Assembly (NCBI GenBank): GCA_003235365.1
Contig: QJWJ01000345.1
Location: forward strand, 1-59,624
Direction of reading: 5' to 3'
Length of the DNA stretch: 59,624 nt
Source of the DNA: Deltaproteobacteria bacterium
Lineage (GTDB): Bacteria > Myxococcota_A > Polyangia > Polyangiales > Polyangiaceae
The translations under genes and the position numbers were made by a program. The notes beneath the pieces are model-generated. The model saw nothing but the letters and a program-made list of their open reading frames with translations. It did no database searches and was not told the origin of the DNA. Positions 7,618 through 17,480 of this stretch are shown piece after piece; the first letter of the stretch is position 1; the number at the start of each line of letters is the position of its first letter.

Positions 7618-10600
7618 TCACAGCTTGGGCGGTGCGTAGCGTTCGTCCACGTAGCTCCTACAGTCGTCGAAGGACGACTGCTGACAGTAGTCGACCGTCT
7701 GGAGACAGAGCGCGGCCGCGCGCTTCGCGAACTCGGGCTCCTCGAGAAGCAATTGCTCTCGCTCCTTGGCGCCGAAGCAAAACGGTACGCGGCGCCACAT
7801 CGCGGTTCGCGCGTCACGCCACCCTGGCAAGCTCGAGTCGTACCACTGCGCGCGCGCTTGTGGATCGGGTGCGTCGACGTTGACGATGCGACTGGATGCA
7901 TTGCCCAAACCCAGAAACCGTTCCGGTAGCGGCGAGTCACTCCACAGCGCTGCGGTGAAGTCGCGCGACGCGGTCACGATGAACTGCCCGTCGGCGCTGA
8001 AATCCACCGCTGTCACGGCGTCGGTGTGAGCCAATAGCGTTTGGAGCAGCTCGCCGTTACTGGTCGACCAGATCTTGGCAGTCTTGTCTTCAGACGCCGT
8101 AATGACGCGCTTGGCGTCGGGACTGAACGCCGCCGCAACGATGGGGGCGTGATGACCGTCAATCGTCCTTCCGGTCCATTCGTCTTCGCGGCCATCCCAG
8201 AGGCGCGCGGTGCCATCGGCTGCGGTGGTCACGACGAACTGTCCGTCACTACTGAACGAAGCGCGGAGCACCGCAGTACTGTGCCCAGTCAAGCTGCGCA
8301 GCTCGTAGCCCGTTTCAGTGTTCCAGATCCGAGCTGAACCGTCAGCCGAGGCCGTGATCACACGTGACCCGTCCGGACTGAACTCAACAGAGTAAACCTT
8401 GTCCGTGTGCTTCTCCAGGGCGCGCACACGCTTGCCGGTTGCGACGTCCCACAGCACAGCGGTGCGGTCGAAAGACGCCGCAACGAGCAACGGCCTCGTC
8501 GCTGCGAAAGCGACGGCGTTGACGCGGCCACCATGTCGAAGACAAGGGCCCACCCTGCGCTTCGCGGCGCGGTCCCACAGACACACCCTGCCGTCGTTGG
8601 ATGCCGTCGCGATCCTGCTGTCGTCTGGGCTGAACGCAGCAGCGACCACCTCGTCCGTACCGCGCGCGAGCTTGAAACCGCGCGCCGATCCATCGCTTGG
8701 CCAGAGCCGTGCCGTGCCGTGCGCGGCAATGGTGATTACCCAGTTGCCGTCATTGCTGAACGTCGCGTAGCGAATGGGACCGTCGTGAGCGGAGAGCACC
8801 GTTTCCCCAGCGCCGCTACTCGCAAACCAGACACGAGCGGTACCATCCTCTGAACCCGTGACGACTCGATCGTGTTCTCGACTGAATTCAGCATGAAGTA
8901 CAGCTGCGCCATGACCGATCCGCCCCGCACCTTTCAGGTATCTGTTCACGTCCCAAATGCGGGCCGACCCGTCCTCTGAGGCAGAGAACCAGAAACCCCG
9001 TTTGGCGTCAAACGTTCCCGTGGTCACACCCATGGTGTGCCCGGAAAGGGTCGTCAAGGTCTGCCCTGTCGCCACGCTCCAGATCCGACTGGTGCCGTCA
9101 GCGGAACTGGTGAGTAATAGGCTCCCATCGTTGTCGGCGAAGAGCGCTTGGCTGATCGACCCCGAGTGACCGACCAACGTCGCCAAACGTCGTGCTGGGC
9201 CTACCTCCCAAACGACGGCGACGCCATCCTGTGATCCCGTGAGTATACGTTTACCACTCACATTGAATGCGGCTACGGTCAAGGGCTTCGGGTTCCTTTT
9301 CAGTGTCGAGACGAGAGCTCCTCGGCGAACGTTCCACACCCGGGCGGCCCCGTCCGCGCAGGCCGTGACGACGAGCTTGCCATCAGCACTGAACCTAGCA
9401 CTAACCGCGCGACCCGCGCCGATGGCGTACAGTTCTCGGCCAGGCTTGCCATCGCCTACGTCTGTCCACAACGTTGCTGCCCCTCCCTTCGTCACGGCAA
9501 CGACGCTCTTGCCGTCAGGCGAATACGCAGCCATCACAACAGGTTCACCAAACGTGTAGCGGAACAGTTGCTTCCCGTCGCTCGTGCGCCAGACCCGCAT
9601 CGTCTTGTCTCGGGATGCGGTCACGAGGTACTCCCCATTCGGGCTGAATTCTGCCGTCGAAACGGCATCATCGTGGCCATGCAACGCACCGATGGGCTCC
9701 CCGTTCGACGCGTCCCAAATCAACACTTGAGAGTCATCGGATGCGGTGGCGACGCGACGACCGTCGGGGCTGAACACGGCGGAGTTGATCGGGTTTTCAT
9801 GAGCCAAAGTGATGCGCGTGCTCGCCGTCGTCGGATCCCACAGGCGCGCCACCTCTTCGCTCGACGTGGTGACGAGGCGTTGACCGTTGGGACTGAACGA
9901 CGCAGTGAGAATGGGAGCCGAGTGACCTCGCAACTTCCAACTCATCGGCTTGGCCGAAACCACCGCAGCACTCTGATGCCAAGCGGTGGGAAGATCCAAA
10001 GTGTTCTGGACGACCTCACGCAGCAAGGCAGAAGCTCGACCCGGATCATCCTTCGATTCACGCGCAAGACTGACCAGGGAGAGAGTCTTTGCTGCGACCA
10101 GCGCCACCTCTTGATTGTACCGACTCCGATTCTCTCGCACTCCCTCCAAGTTCAACCTGTGGCGCTGTAGCAACAGCACACCAACGACGACGAGTAGCAG
10201 CACGGCCGATCCAACCGATCCCCACGTCACCAGGTTTCGCCGGCCCTCCTTCTTGCGGCTCTCGTCCAAGAATGCGTTGACCGCATTTGCGTCCACGCCG
10301 TACCTCGCCGCTGCCGCGGCGGTGGGTCGTTGTAGCGCGCGCCACTGCAGGGCTACCGACAACTCGGGATCGCGGAGAGAACCGTGTCGTTGAGCCTCAT
10401 AGCTCTTTCGTGCCTCATCCAGCGAGCGCAGTTGGCGTGCAAAGGCGAGCTCTTCGCGAAACCAGAGCCCGAGCAGCTCCCACTTGCGCATCAGACTCTC
10501 GTGAGAGATGTCCAACGTCGTATCCGGACTCAACAACCCGGGTGGCTGCAAAACCAGGAAGCGCCGCCCCTTGTCGACAAACTCGCACACCACCCTCTGC

Positions 10601-11781
10601 AACGTCGTCAGATCCGTATCGGCAACGGCGAGGACCTCGCTCACCTTGCACGGGCGGCGGACACCGCGACCGTGTTCGCTGCGCCCGGTCAGACAACGGA
10701 ACAGCTTCTGGGTGACGCGTTCTCCCTCCGGCCCCAGCGCGGCACGTACCTCTTCGTAGGCGTCGTTGGCATGAGAGGAAAGCGACCCTGTCATCTGCCC
10801 AATTGCCCGATAGTGACTGAGCTCGAGTTTGGGGGGGCGGTTTGGCGTCGCGTACTGCGCGGCCAAATCGAACGTGCGCATCAACGCGTGTTGCAAGACC
10901 GGCAGCTGATCCCTGGCTTCGCCCGCATCGTTGAGCAGATGCTGAACCAGAGCCGGGGAGATGCTGGCACCGGCCACGCCAACTGGACCGCAAATGGCCT
11001 CGGCACGTTGGTCTCGGTTGAGCAACGGCACCAGATACTGGCCGTCGTTGATGCGCTCGGCCAAGTCCGGAAACTGCACGCACTCCCCCAAGAAGTCGGA
11101 GCGCATGGTGAGCATGACGTAGATGGGGCGTTTGTGTTGTTCACTTGCCTCCAAGAGCAAGTTCACGAAGGCAGCCGCCGAATCGTGCGTCTTGCCCTTC
11201 ATCAGCCGATGAAAACGAAACAGCTCTTCGAACTGATCGACGACGAGGAGCAAGTTCTCGTCCGGCCCTAGGCGTATATTTGCAACGGCATCGACGAGCC
11301 CATTGGGGCTACGAGTAAGGCGTGTGTACAGCAGATCACGCTCCAACGCGTCGATGTTCGAACCCTCCCCGTTGACGCCATATCGAATCCCACTGGTGGG
11401 TCCGCCTGGATTGCTGGGCTCTTCAAAGTCGTCTTCCTCGTCGTCTTCGACGGCGGCCAACAGTGCACCAGCCAAACCCCAAAACGGATCATTTCCGGGC
11501 CTCATGTACGCGATGCGCCACCAAGTGCGCCCACCAGTAGAATACCCTCGCTCCAGGCGCGGAAGCGCGCCCGCCAGAACCAGGGACGACTTCCCACTTC
11601 CTGACGTCCCAACCACTGCAACGAGCCGCCGCTCTGCAAGCTTGGCAAGCAGTGCCTCGACGTGACGCTCCCGACCGAAGAACAGATGCGCATCGCTTGG
11701 CCCGAACGGTCGCAAACCGGGGAATGGGTTTCCCGTCGAACGGACTCCCCAAAACAGGTTTGGCAACGCTCCCGTGCTCAT
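7618..11781 (-). CDS. nSTAND1-type NTPase with C-terminal WD40 repeats
   Basis: 1387 aa. The N-terminus has the NPFPGLRPF...FFGRE signature that opens nSTAND1 NTPases, Walker A GTSGSGKSS (58-66) and Walker B LLLVVDQFEE (177-186). One hydrophobic segment at about 517-540 may be a membrane anchor. Sixteen WD40 repeats follow from about residue 600, recognisable by SPDG...TAS.D...RIWD blades; this is enough for two beta-propellers. A Cys-containing tail of about 90 aa ends the protein. STAND NTPases oligomerise when a sensor region binds a ligand, so the WD40 part is the likely sensor. The start codon overlaps the stop of the TIR gene (ATGA), implying translational coupling. The partner and architecture match biological-conflict systems described in multicellular bacteria; the trigger is unknown. 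Confidence 0.93.
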   Translation of the reverse strand: MSTGALPNLFWGVRSTGNPFPGLRPFGPSDAHLFFGRERHVEALLAKLAERRLVAVVGTSGSGKSSLVLAGALPRLERGYSTGGRTWWRIAYMRPGNDPFWGLAGALLAAVEDDEEDDFEEPSNPGGPTSGIRYGVNGEGSNIDALERDLLYTRLTRSPNGLVDAVANIRLGPDENLLLVVDQFEELFRFHRLMKGKTHDSAAAFVNLLLEASEQHKRPIYVMLTMRSDFLGECVQFPDLAERINDGQYLVPLLNRDQRAEAICGPVGVAGASISPALVQHLLNDAGEARDQLPVLQHALMRTFDLAAQYATPNRPPKLELSHYRAIGQMTGSLSSHANDAYEEVRAALGPEGERVTQKLFRCLTGRSEHGRGVRRPCKVSEVLAVADTDLTTLQRVVCEFVDKGRRFLVLQPPGLLSPDTTLDISHESLMRKWELLGLWFREELAFARQLRSLDEARKSYEAQRHGSLRDPELSVALQWRALQRPTAAAAARYGVDANAVNAFLDESRKKEGRRNLVTWGSVGSAVLLLVVVGVLLLQRHRLNLEGVRENRSRYNQEVALVAAKTLSLVSLARESKDDPGRASALLREVVQNTLDLPTAWHQSAAVVSAKPMSWKLRGHSAPILTASFSPNGQRLVTTSSEEVARLWDPTTASTRITLAHENPINSAVFSPDGRRVATASDDSQVLIWDASNGEPIGALHGHDDAVSTAEFSPNGEYLVTASRDKTMRVWRTSDGKQLFRYTFGEPVVMAAYSPDGKSVVAVTKGGAATLWTDVGDGKPGRELYAIGAGRAVSARFSADGKLVVTACADGAARVWNVRRGALVSTLKRNPKPLTVAAFNVSGKRILTGSQDGVAVVWEVGPARRLATLVGHSGSISQALFADNDGSLLLTSSADGTSRIWSVATGQTLTTLSGHTMGVTTGTFDAKRGFWFSASEDGSARIWDVNRYLKGAGRIGHGAAVLHAEFSREHDRVVTGSEDGTARVWFASSGAGETVLSAHDGPIRYATFSNDGNWVITIAAHGTARLWPSDGSARGFKLARGTDEVVAAAFSPDDSRIATASNDGRVCLWDRAAKRRVGPCLRHGGRVNAVAFAATRPLLVAASFDRTAVLWDVATGKRVRALEKHTDKVYSVEFSPDGSRVITASADGSARIWNTETGYELRSLTGHSTAVLRASFSSDGQFVVTTAADGTARLWDGREDEWTGRTIDGHHAPIVAAAFSPDAKRVITASEDKTAKIWSTSNGELLQTLLAHTDAVTAVDFSADGQFIVTASRDFTAALWSDSPLPERFLGLGNASSRIVNVDAPDPQARAQWYDSSLPGWRDARTAMWRRVPFCFGAKEREQLLLEEPEFAKRAAALCLQTVDYCQQSSFDDCRSYVDERYAPPKL

Positions 11782-13409
11782 TTCGCGAGCTCCATGTCCC
11801 GATGCGGTGACGAGCTTAGAGCCGTCAGGAACTGTCGCAAGTTGAGCCCCACATCTTGAGTGGCATCGTCAATTCGAAGTATCCCGGTCAACGTGTACGA
11901 CGCTTTTCTTCCGGTCAGCGGCTGAGCGACGTACACGCCACCCCTGCGTTGATGTTTGCCGATTCGTCCGAAGGCCTTGCGCGCTTCGTCAACCTGTGAC
12001 CGAACCCAGCGGAACTTCGACCTCCCGTGATAGATCAGAAACGCATCACTGCGCTGCAGGTACTCCTGGTGTTGTCGTTCACGCTCCGCTTCGTTCGGAG
12101 CGTCGTCGGTCACTTCAGCGGCAGATAGCACCTCCCACTCGGCATCCGCCAACGCCTCTTCGACTCGATGTGCGTCGTCGTGATCAGCGGGTTGAGAGAT
12201 CACGTAGATCCGCCGGACGAGTTCGTCTTCGTTCACCATCGCTAGGTTCGTGAGCCGCTCGACGCGTTCCGCCTCGCGCGCAACGCGACGACTCACCAGG
12301 AACTGGCGTTTGGAGACGATGCGCTCGGCGAGGGCCTGACGGGTGCCCACCAGTAGCTCGTCGTGAGGTCCCCAACGGTCGTACGCCAGGAGCCGATCGA
12401 CGAACGCCTGCTGGCGAGGACCATTGGGCACCACGCCGGGCGCGAGCCAGACGATGCGCACCAGGGGATCGTCATCGTCTCGCTCCTTTGCCAACTGTTC
12501 GACGACGTCGAAGTGAAGCTCCGGTTTGGAGCGGTCGCTCCCGTCGGGGATAGCTCCGTAGTCGTTTCCAAAAACGTGCACGGAGATGCTGGCGCGCTCC
12601 GCCAACGTGCGCAATTCGTCGACGGCTCCTCCGTACTCGTCACTCCAAGTGCTCGGCGCAAGCTGAGGCAAGCGCATGTCCTGCAGCTCGAGTTGGATTG
12701 CATCACGCACCGGTCGAACATCCGTGGCCGATGCAGCCAAGAACACGAGCTCGTTTTGTTCTCGTGGTCCAGATGGCACTTGCGAAGGCACTGCCGATCT
12801 GGGCACGATCACCGACGCTCGCGGCGGAACCAGTGTCGGCGATGGTGGCGCAGAACTGAACCGACGACGCAGATGTCTGGCGATGTCTTGAGCGAGATCG
12901 TCGAGGGCCCGCTGATAGGTGGGTCCGTAGTCTGGATCGTAGATGTGAAGCTCTCGCGTGTAGCGGCCAATATCGTCATTGACGTAGAATCGGTACCCGA
13001 GAGTTCGCTGCAACAAGTCGCCCAACGCCGTGTCCGCGACCTGTATGCGTTCTTCTTGGGCGAGCGGTGTCTTGTGCACCAAAATGATCGACGATTGATC
13101 GCCGTCCGACTGGGCCGTACGCGACCAGAAATAGTCTATCTCGCGGTGGCAAGAATCTGACACCACATAGCGCGGAGACACGATTGCCACCATGAGCGCC
13201 GATTGGTCACAAGCTTCGCGAATGGTCTGGTCGAAAGCCCGTGCACCTGACAGGTCGCGCTGGTCCCACCACAGGCGCACTTCGCGGCCGAGCTTCTCGG
13301 TGAGGAGCGTTTTCAGCGCTCCTTGGAACACCGAAATCCAGCCCTGTTGACCAGGAAACCTGGGTCCATTGTCCAGGTGGGCGTAGCTGATGAAAACATC
13401 GTGCAGCAT
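11778..13409 (-). CDS. TIR-domain protein with two further TIR-like/DUF4062-like domains
   Basis: 543 aa. The first domain (1-180) is a TIR: DVFISYAHLDN at the start, WWDQRDLSG in the loop region, and S84..C87..E90, the position of the catalytic glutamate in NAD-consuming TIRs. A Pro-rich linker leads to a second Rossmann-like domain (218-370), with FLAASATDVRPVRD and VHVFGNDYGAIPDG as in DUF4062-like domains of conflict proteins. A third TIR-like domain (397-540) contains IYVISQPADHDD and DAFLIYHGRSKFRWVR. ATG 13409 is chosen because a strong GGGAG lies six bases upstream and the TIR fold begins at once; 43 more codons are open upstream but lack motifs. It is first in a two-gene operon with the STAND NTPase and is the probable effector. 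Confidence 0.92.
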   Translation of the reverse strand: MLHDVFISYAHLDNGPRFPGQQGWISVFQGALKTLLTEKLGREVRLWWDQRDLSGARAFDQTIREACDQSALMVAIVSPRYVVSDSCHREIDYFWSRTAQSDGDQSSIILVHKTPLAQEERIQVADTALGDLLQRTLGYRFYVNDDIGRYTRELHIYDPDYGPTYQRALDDLAQDIARHLRRRFSSAPPSPTLVPPRASVIVPRSAVPSQVPSGPREQNELVFLAASATDVRPVRDAIQLELQDMRLPQLAPSTWSDEYGGAVDELRTLAERASISVHVFGNDYGAIPDGSDRSKPELHFDVVEQLAKERDDDDPLVRIVWLAPGVVPNGPRQQAFVDRLLAYDRWGPHDELLVGTRQALAERIVSKRQFLVSRRVAREAERVERLTNLAMVNEDELVRRIYVISQPADHDDAHRVEEALADAEWEVLSAAEVTDDAPNEAERERQHQEYLQRSDAFLIYHGRSKFRWVRSQVDEARKAFGRIGKHQRRGGVYVAQPLTGRKASYTLTGILRIDDATQDVGLNLRQFLTALSSSPHRDMELAK

Positions 13410-14091
13410 CTCGTCTCCCGTGTGTGCTCGCCGCTGAAGGAAGCTACGCTGAGTCTTCGCCTGCGACAAGACCGGTACCCCCAAAGACGCACAGACATGT
13501 GAAAACGAGAATGCCTCCGTGACCCTTCGACTGTTCATGCAAGGTGCTTGGGAGTGATCACGACGAACGTTCGACGGTTTACAGCTCGAAGGAACCCGAC
13601 ACTGCCCGCCAAGTCCTCCCAGGTGTGAACTGTTTACACCTCACAGCAGTTGGAATCTCGTCAGCCGCAGTGGATTCCACGATCAGTCCGTCGAGTCCAC
13701 TGGCGTCCGCTCGTGCTGCCTCGACCTCGTTGTCGACCACCGCCACCGTCGCGCCGGCCTTGGAACAGCGGCGCGCGGGATCCCGCGCGGTAGGCATGAC
13801 GCTTGCACACTTGCCTCCCGTGAGAGGTTGTTCCAAATGCCGGGCTTCTGCCTTTCGACCCCGAGAGACGTTGCGCATCGCGCCGTTACGGTGGAACGAT
13901 GTGTCAGGCGAGCGATTGACGTCGCGTGCGGGGTTGTGCGAACTCCTGCTGGTGAGTCGAGACCCGGTCAGACGCGAGACGCCGCTTCCCACGTTGCGCG
14001 ACGGTGGCCGAAATCGGTTTACTCCACCCGCGACGACGAAGCTCCGACAGCGTCGACGGTAACGTCCCGGTGACGGTCCGCAACCTGGGTC
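13410..14091. other. Long intergenic region upstream of the TIR operon
   Basis: 682 bp without a confident gene. It must contain the TIR-operon promoter on the minus strand; I could not place -35/-10 boxes with confidence. On the minus strand at 13579-13992 the open frame contains SKAGATVAVVDNEVEAARA, which faintly recalls the first beta-alpha-beta unit of a short-chain dehydrogenase. It lacks the GxxxGxG motif and the rest of the fold, so at most it is a decayed fragment. Confidence 0.5.
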
Positions 14092-15519
14092 TCAATCGTG
14101 CGGGAGATTGCCGCGCCCCGCTCGCAGATAGACGAATGGGGTGTACGCGAGCAGGTTCGATACGCGCGACATGTACACATCCGCGTAGCGTTCGATTTGA
14201 CGCGCCAGGTGGCTCTTGTCGTTCCCGCAACGCATCAACGGTCCCCAGCGCTGGTTGAGCAATTGCCCGGCCTCCTTGACCAACTCGGCGATCTTCTCGT
14301 CGAGCTTGACCAAGTCTTCGCGCAGGGCGTGCATGGCTCGACGGCTCTCGCCAGCATCGACAGCTGGGCCCTCGTACTCTGCGGCCTGGCTACGTTGCAG
14401 GCGAAGCCGGAGCTGTGAGAACCGGTGCTCCCACAGTTCCTTCTGCGCCATCCATTCTTCGAGTTGGGTTTGCTTGGTGGCGAATTCACGCTGCTGGAGC
14501 AGCTCCTGCTCGAGTTCACGCACGACCAACGCGGTACGCCAACGCAGCAAGTCCTTGGTGACGAGCACATCGGCGAAGATGTGATCACCGATGTACAGGA
14601 TGTCGTCACCGGTGATGCCAAGCCCTTCCTCGAGCAAGCGCGCATTTCCGCCGAGATAGACACCACCCGGCTGCAAAGGTCCGACGTGTGGCCGGCACAG
14701 ACCGCTGTCGTCGACCAACTGAAACGCCGGTGCATCACCGGAGAAGAACGCGGGCTTGCGAGCCTGAACGACGATGACGTCGAACAAGGAGCGCCACGAC
14801 CCACCCGGGACGTGGCGATCGAAGGCGTGGCTCATCATCGCCTCGGTGTAGTCCCACTCCGAATTGGTGATGAGTAGCAGCTGCTTGCCGGCTTGCTTCA
14901 AATCCAAGAGGGTTTGCGGTAACTCCAGGTCTTCGACGACGTAGCGCCCTGGGTCGCCGACGATTTCAGCCTTCAGCCGCCCTTCGAGGTGCGCGGCGTC
15001 CATCGCACGCGAGACGTGCCGATGGAGCTCCGCATAGCTCGTGCCAGTCGGAAGTTTGCCCGCGTCGAGCATGTCGACGAGCTGCATGTAGATGCAGGAC
15101 TCGGACAGCGTGAACAGCGTGTTCATGAATTGCCACCGACTGTCGCTCAGATCGACCGGCACTGGCGAATAGAACTCCTTGCGCTCGTCCATCGACAGCA
15201 TACGCGTGCCGTGACTTGCGCTGCGCACTTGCCCGAAGCGATTGGCCTTGACCAGATTGCCGAGCTGGATGTCGACGATGAGCCCGAGCGACACCAACTC
15301 GGGCTGGAAAGCGAGGTGTTTGACCGGCCAACCCCGCGCCACGAGTTCCTCTTTGACGTATTCGTAGGCACGCTGTTCCCACAGCTCTGAACGATAGTGG
15401 ACCAACGTGTAGTCCATGTCGCAGCCCACAGCCTGGATCGATCTGAGGTTGAGTGTGCGGTTACAGTAAACGCGGCGCTCAGCCGGAGGCAGTGCCGCGA
15501 GATACTCAGAGAAACTCAT
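14092..15519 (-). CDS. HAD-superfamily cytosolic 5'-nucleotidase (HAD-IG family)
   Basis: 475 aa. Motif I CDMDYTLVHY (D34, D36), motif II LLITNSEWDYT and motif IV ILYIGDHIFADV match the HAD-IG / NT5C2-like purine 5'-nucleotidases, which dephosphorylate nucleoside monophosphates. Length is typical. A Gln/Glu-rich helical segment (about 345-430) is probably the cap or a coiled coil. ATG 15519 is preferred: TAGGTG, formed by the upstream stop codon and the next bases, can serve as Shine-Dalgarno. GTG 15525 directly abuts that stop and is the alternative. It is tightly coupled to the CobA-HemD gene; the metabolic reason is not obvious. Confidence 0.88.
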   Translation of the reverse strand: MSFSEYLAALPPAERRVYCNRTLNLRSIQAVGCDMDYTLVHYRSELWEQRAYEYVKEELVARGWPVKHLAFQPELVSLGLIVDIQLGNLVKANRFGQVRSASHGTRMLSMDERKEFYSPVPVDLSDSRWQFMNTLFTLSESCIYMQLVDMLDAGKLPTGTSYAELHRHVSRAMDAAHLEGRLKAEIVGDPGRYVVEDLELPQTLLDLKQAGKQLLLITNSEWDYTEAMMSHAFDRHVPGGSWRSLFDVIVVQARKPAFFSGDAPAFQLVDDSGLCRPHVGPLQPGGVYLGGNARLLEEGLGITGDDILYIGDHIFADVLVTKDLLRWRTALVVRELEQELLQQREFATKQTQLEEWMAQKELWEHRFSQLRLRLQRSQAAEYEGPAVDAGESRRAMHALREDLVKLDEKIAELVKEAGQLLNQRWGPLMRCGNDKSHLARQIERYADVYMSRVSNLLAYTPFVYLRAGRGNLPHD

Positions 15520-15525
15520 ACACAC

Positions 15526-17055
15526 CTATTTTGAGAAGTACGCATCCAAAGCATCCAGAATCCCATCAACCGTGTACACGCTGGCCATGACTTTCACCGC
15601 CACGCCACGAGACTTCAGCGTGTCGGTGGTGACCGGGCCGATGCTCGCGACGGTAACCTTCGAGAGCACCTCCGCAGCGTCGGCACCCAGCGCGTCACAG
15701 GTATGCGTCACGGTGGAGCTCGAGGTGAACAGCACCACATCTACGCCACCACCGCGCAGGAGTCTCGAGAGTTCCGCTTGGCCCTCAGCGTCGAGGCCGA
15801 CCGTACGATACGCCGGCACGACGTCGACCGTGGCTCCTGCCGCGCGCAAAGCGTTGGGCAGTTCCTCGCGTGCCACCAGCGCCCGTGGGATCAATACCCG
15901 GACGGCCCCGCCCTCACCGAGTTGGGCAATCACCGCTTCGGCCAAGGCCTCACCGACGAAGTCTTTGGCGACCAAGTCAGCGTTGATGCCGTGTTGCCGC
16001 AAACTCTGCCCAGTCTTGGGCCCGATCACCCCCACTTTTGCGCCGCCGAGCGCGCGCGCATCGCACCCCTGCGCGGCCACTTCGTCAAAGAACCGCTGCA
16101 CACCGTTGGGGCTGGTGAACAGCACCCAATCGTACTCGGATAGCCGCTCCACCGCTCCGCGCAATGGCTCGGGATCTTCGGGCGCCTCGATTTGAATGAC
16201 CGGAAAGAGCACGGGCTCTGCCCCGCGTTCGCGAATGGCCTGCGCCGTCGATGCCGCCTGGTGTTCGGCACGCGGGACGAGAACCCGCTTGGAGAACAAG
16301 GGTTGACGATCGAACCAACGCAGCGTCTCGCGCAGGCTGACCACCTCGCCAATCACGATCACCGCCGGATTCGAAAGCCCCGCTTCGGAAGCAAGATCCG
16401 CGATGTCTGCCAAGGTACCCGCCACGACGCGCTGTTCGGGGCGCGCCCCCCATTGAACGACTGCAGCGGGAGTCGACTCAGAACGTCCCCCATCGACGAC
16501 CGCACGGGTGATCTCGCGAATGCGCCGCATCCCCATCAGTACGCAGATGGTATCCGTCGCCGTTGCCAGCTTTCGCCAAGCGTCGTCGGACCATTCTTTG
16601 CCCTCTTTGTCGCTGCCCGTAATGAACGTTACGCTCGACGACAAATCGCGATGGGTGAGCGGAATCCCGGCGTAGGCACTGGTACCAACCGGCGATGACA
16701 AGCCCGGCACGACCTCGAAGGGCACGCCCGCTCTTGCCAAGGCTTCGGCCTCTTCGGCGCCCCGCGCGAACAGGTACGAATCCCCCCCTTTGAGGCGCAC
16801 GACGTGACGGCCCTCTTGCGCAAGCGAGATCAACTGCTCCGTGATCCAACCCTGGCTGGGGCTGATGCTGCCTCCGCGTTTGCCGACATTCCGCAACAAG
16901 GCGTCGGGCCGGCAGTGACTGAGTATGCCCGGATGACTCAAGGCATCGTACAGAACGCAATCAGCCCGCTGGAGCAGCGACAAGCCCCGGACGGTCAGAA
17001 GCGTCGGGTCACCGGGACCGGCTCCAACCAAATAGACCTTTCCGACGTCAGCCAC
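15526..17055 (-). CDS. cobA-hemD: Uroporphyrinogen-III C-methyltransferase / uroporphyrinogen-III synthase fusion
   Basis: 509-aa bifunctional enzyme. The N-terminal half (about 1-245) is [23 protein letters not shown] is the family signature, followed by [14 protein letters not shown] and a PGLSS segment. It methylates uroporphyrinogen III to precorrin-2 with SAM. The C-terminal half (about 255-509) is HemD, which cyclises hydroxymethylbilane to uroporphyrinogen III; it has [12 protein letters not shown] and [11 protein letters not shown]. The fusion thus channels porphyrinogen toward sirohaem or cobalamin. The start is GTG 17055; TATGCT sits six bases before it, again suggesting a leaderless transcript. 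The downstream nucleotidase begins at or within six bases of its stop. hemA, hemB and hemC are not in the window. Confidence 0.94.
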   Translation of the reverse strand: MADVGKVYLVGAGPGDPTLLTVRGLSLLQRADCVLYDALSHPGILSHCRPDALLRNVGKRGGSISPSQGWITEQLISLAQEGRHVVRLKGGDSYLFARGAEEAEALARAGVPFEVVPGLSSPVGTSAYAGIPLTHRDLSSSVTFITGSDKEGKEWSDDAWRKLATATDTICVLMGMRRIREITRAVVDGGRSESTPAAVVQWGARPEQRVVAGTLADIADLASEAGLSNPAVIVIGEVVSLRETLRWFDRQPLFSKRVLVPRAEHQAASTAQAIRERGAEPVLFPVIQIEAPEDPEPLRGAVERLSEYDWVLFTSPNGVQRFFDEVAAQGCDARALGGAKVGVIGPKTGQSLRQHGINADLVAKDFVGEALAEAVIAQLGEGGAVRVLIPRALVAREELPNALRAAGATVDVVPAYRTVGLDAEGQAELSRLLRGGGVDVVLFTSSSTVTHTCDALGADAAEVLSKVTVASIGPVTTDTLKSRGVAVKVMASVYTVDGILDALDAYFSK

Positions 17056-17480
17056 CGAGGCAGCATAGCAGACTGCCCAAACTCGAAACTGTTTTCACTG
17101 GATTCCGCTCGGGCGCCCAGCCATGAGGACTCACCACCCGAACAAACCAACGCGCTGACCACATCGGTGCTTGCGGCGCTGAATCTCACTGCGAACCGAC
17201 CCGAGGCTCGAAGACCAAACACACCACCGTTGGCCGGCTGCACTGCACGATCCGACGCACCAGAGACCCGCCGCGGGTCGAAGCACAGCGATCGTCACCG
17301 CGGGCGGTTTGCGAGGAAACACCGAACGTGCGCGGCGCGGACACCGGCGACGTCCCTCGTCACCAGGTTGTCGCCGAGATTGTGCGAGGCTCCCGCTCGG
17401 GGATACATAGCCGTAACTAGAGATCACGCTGACTCCGCGAGTCGCAGATCGCTCGAGCCAAGCATCGGTACACCGCTTGC
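17056..17480. other. Intergenic, promoter region of cobA-hemD
   Basis: 425 bp between the ParB-like gene and cobA-hemD, both on the minus strand. Apart from the -10-like TATGCT next to the GTG start, I see no gene, repeat or hairpin. Confidence 0.5.

Noticed and set aside
13544..14062. Plus-strand ORF upstream of the nucleotidase
   Set aside because: Arg/Ser/Ala-rich without motif, no ribosome-binding site; treated as intergenic.
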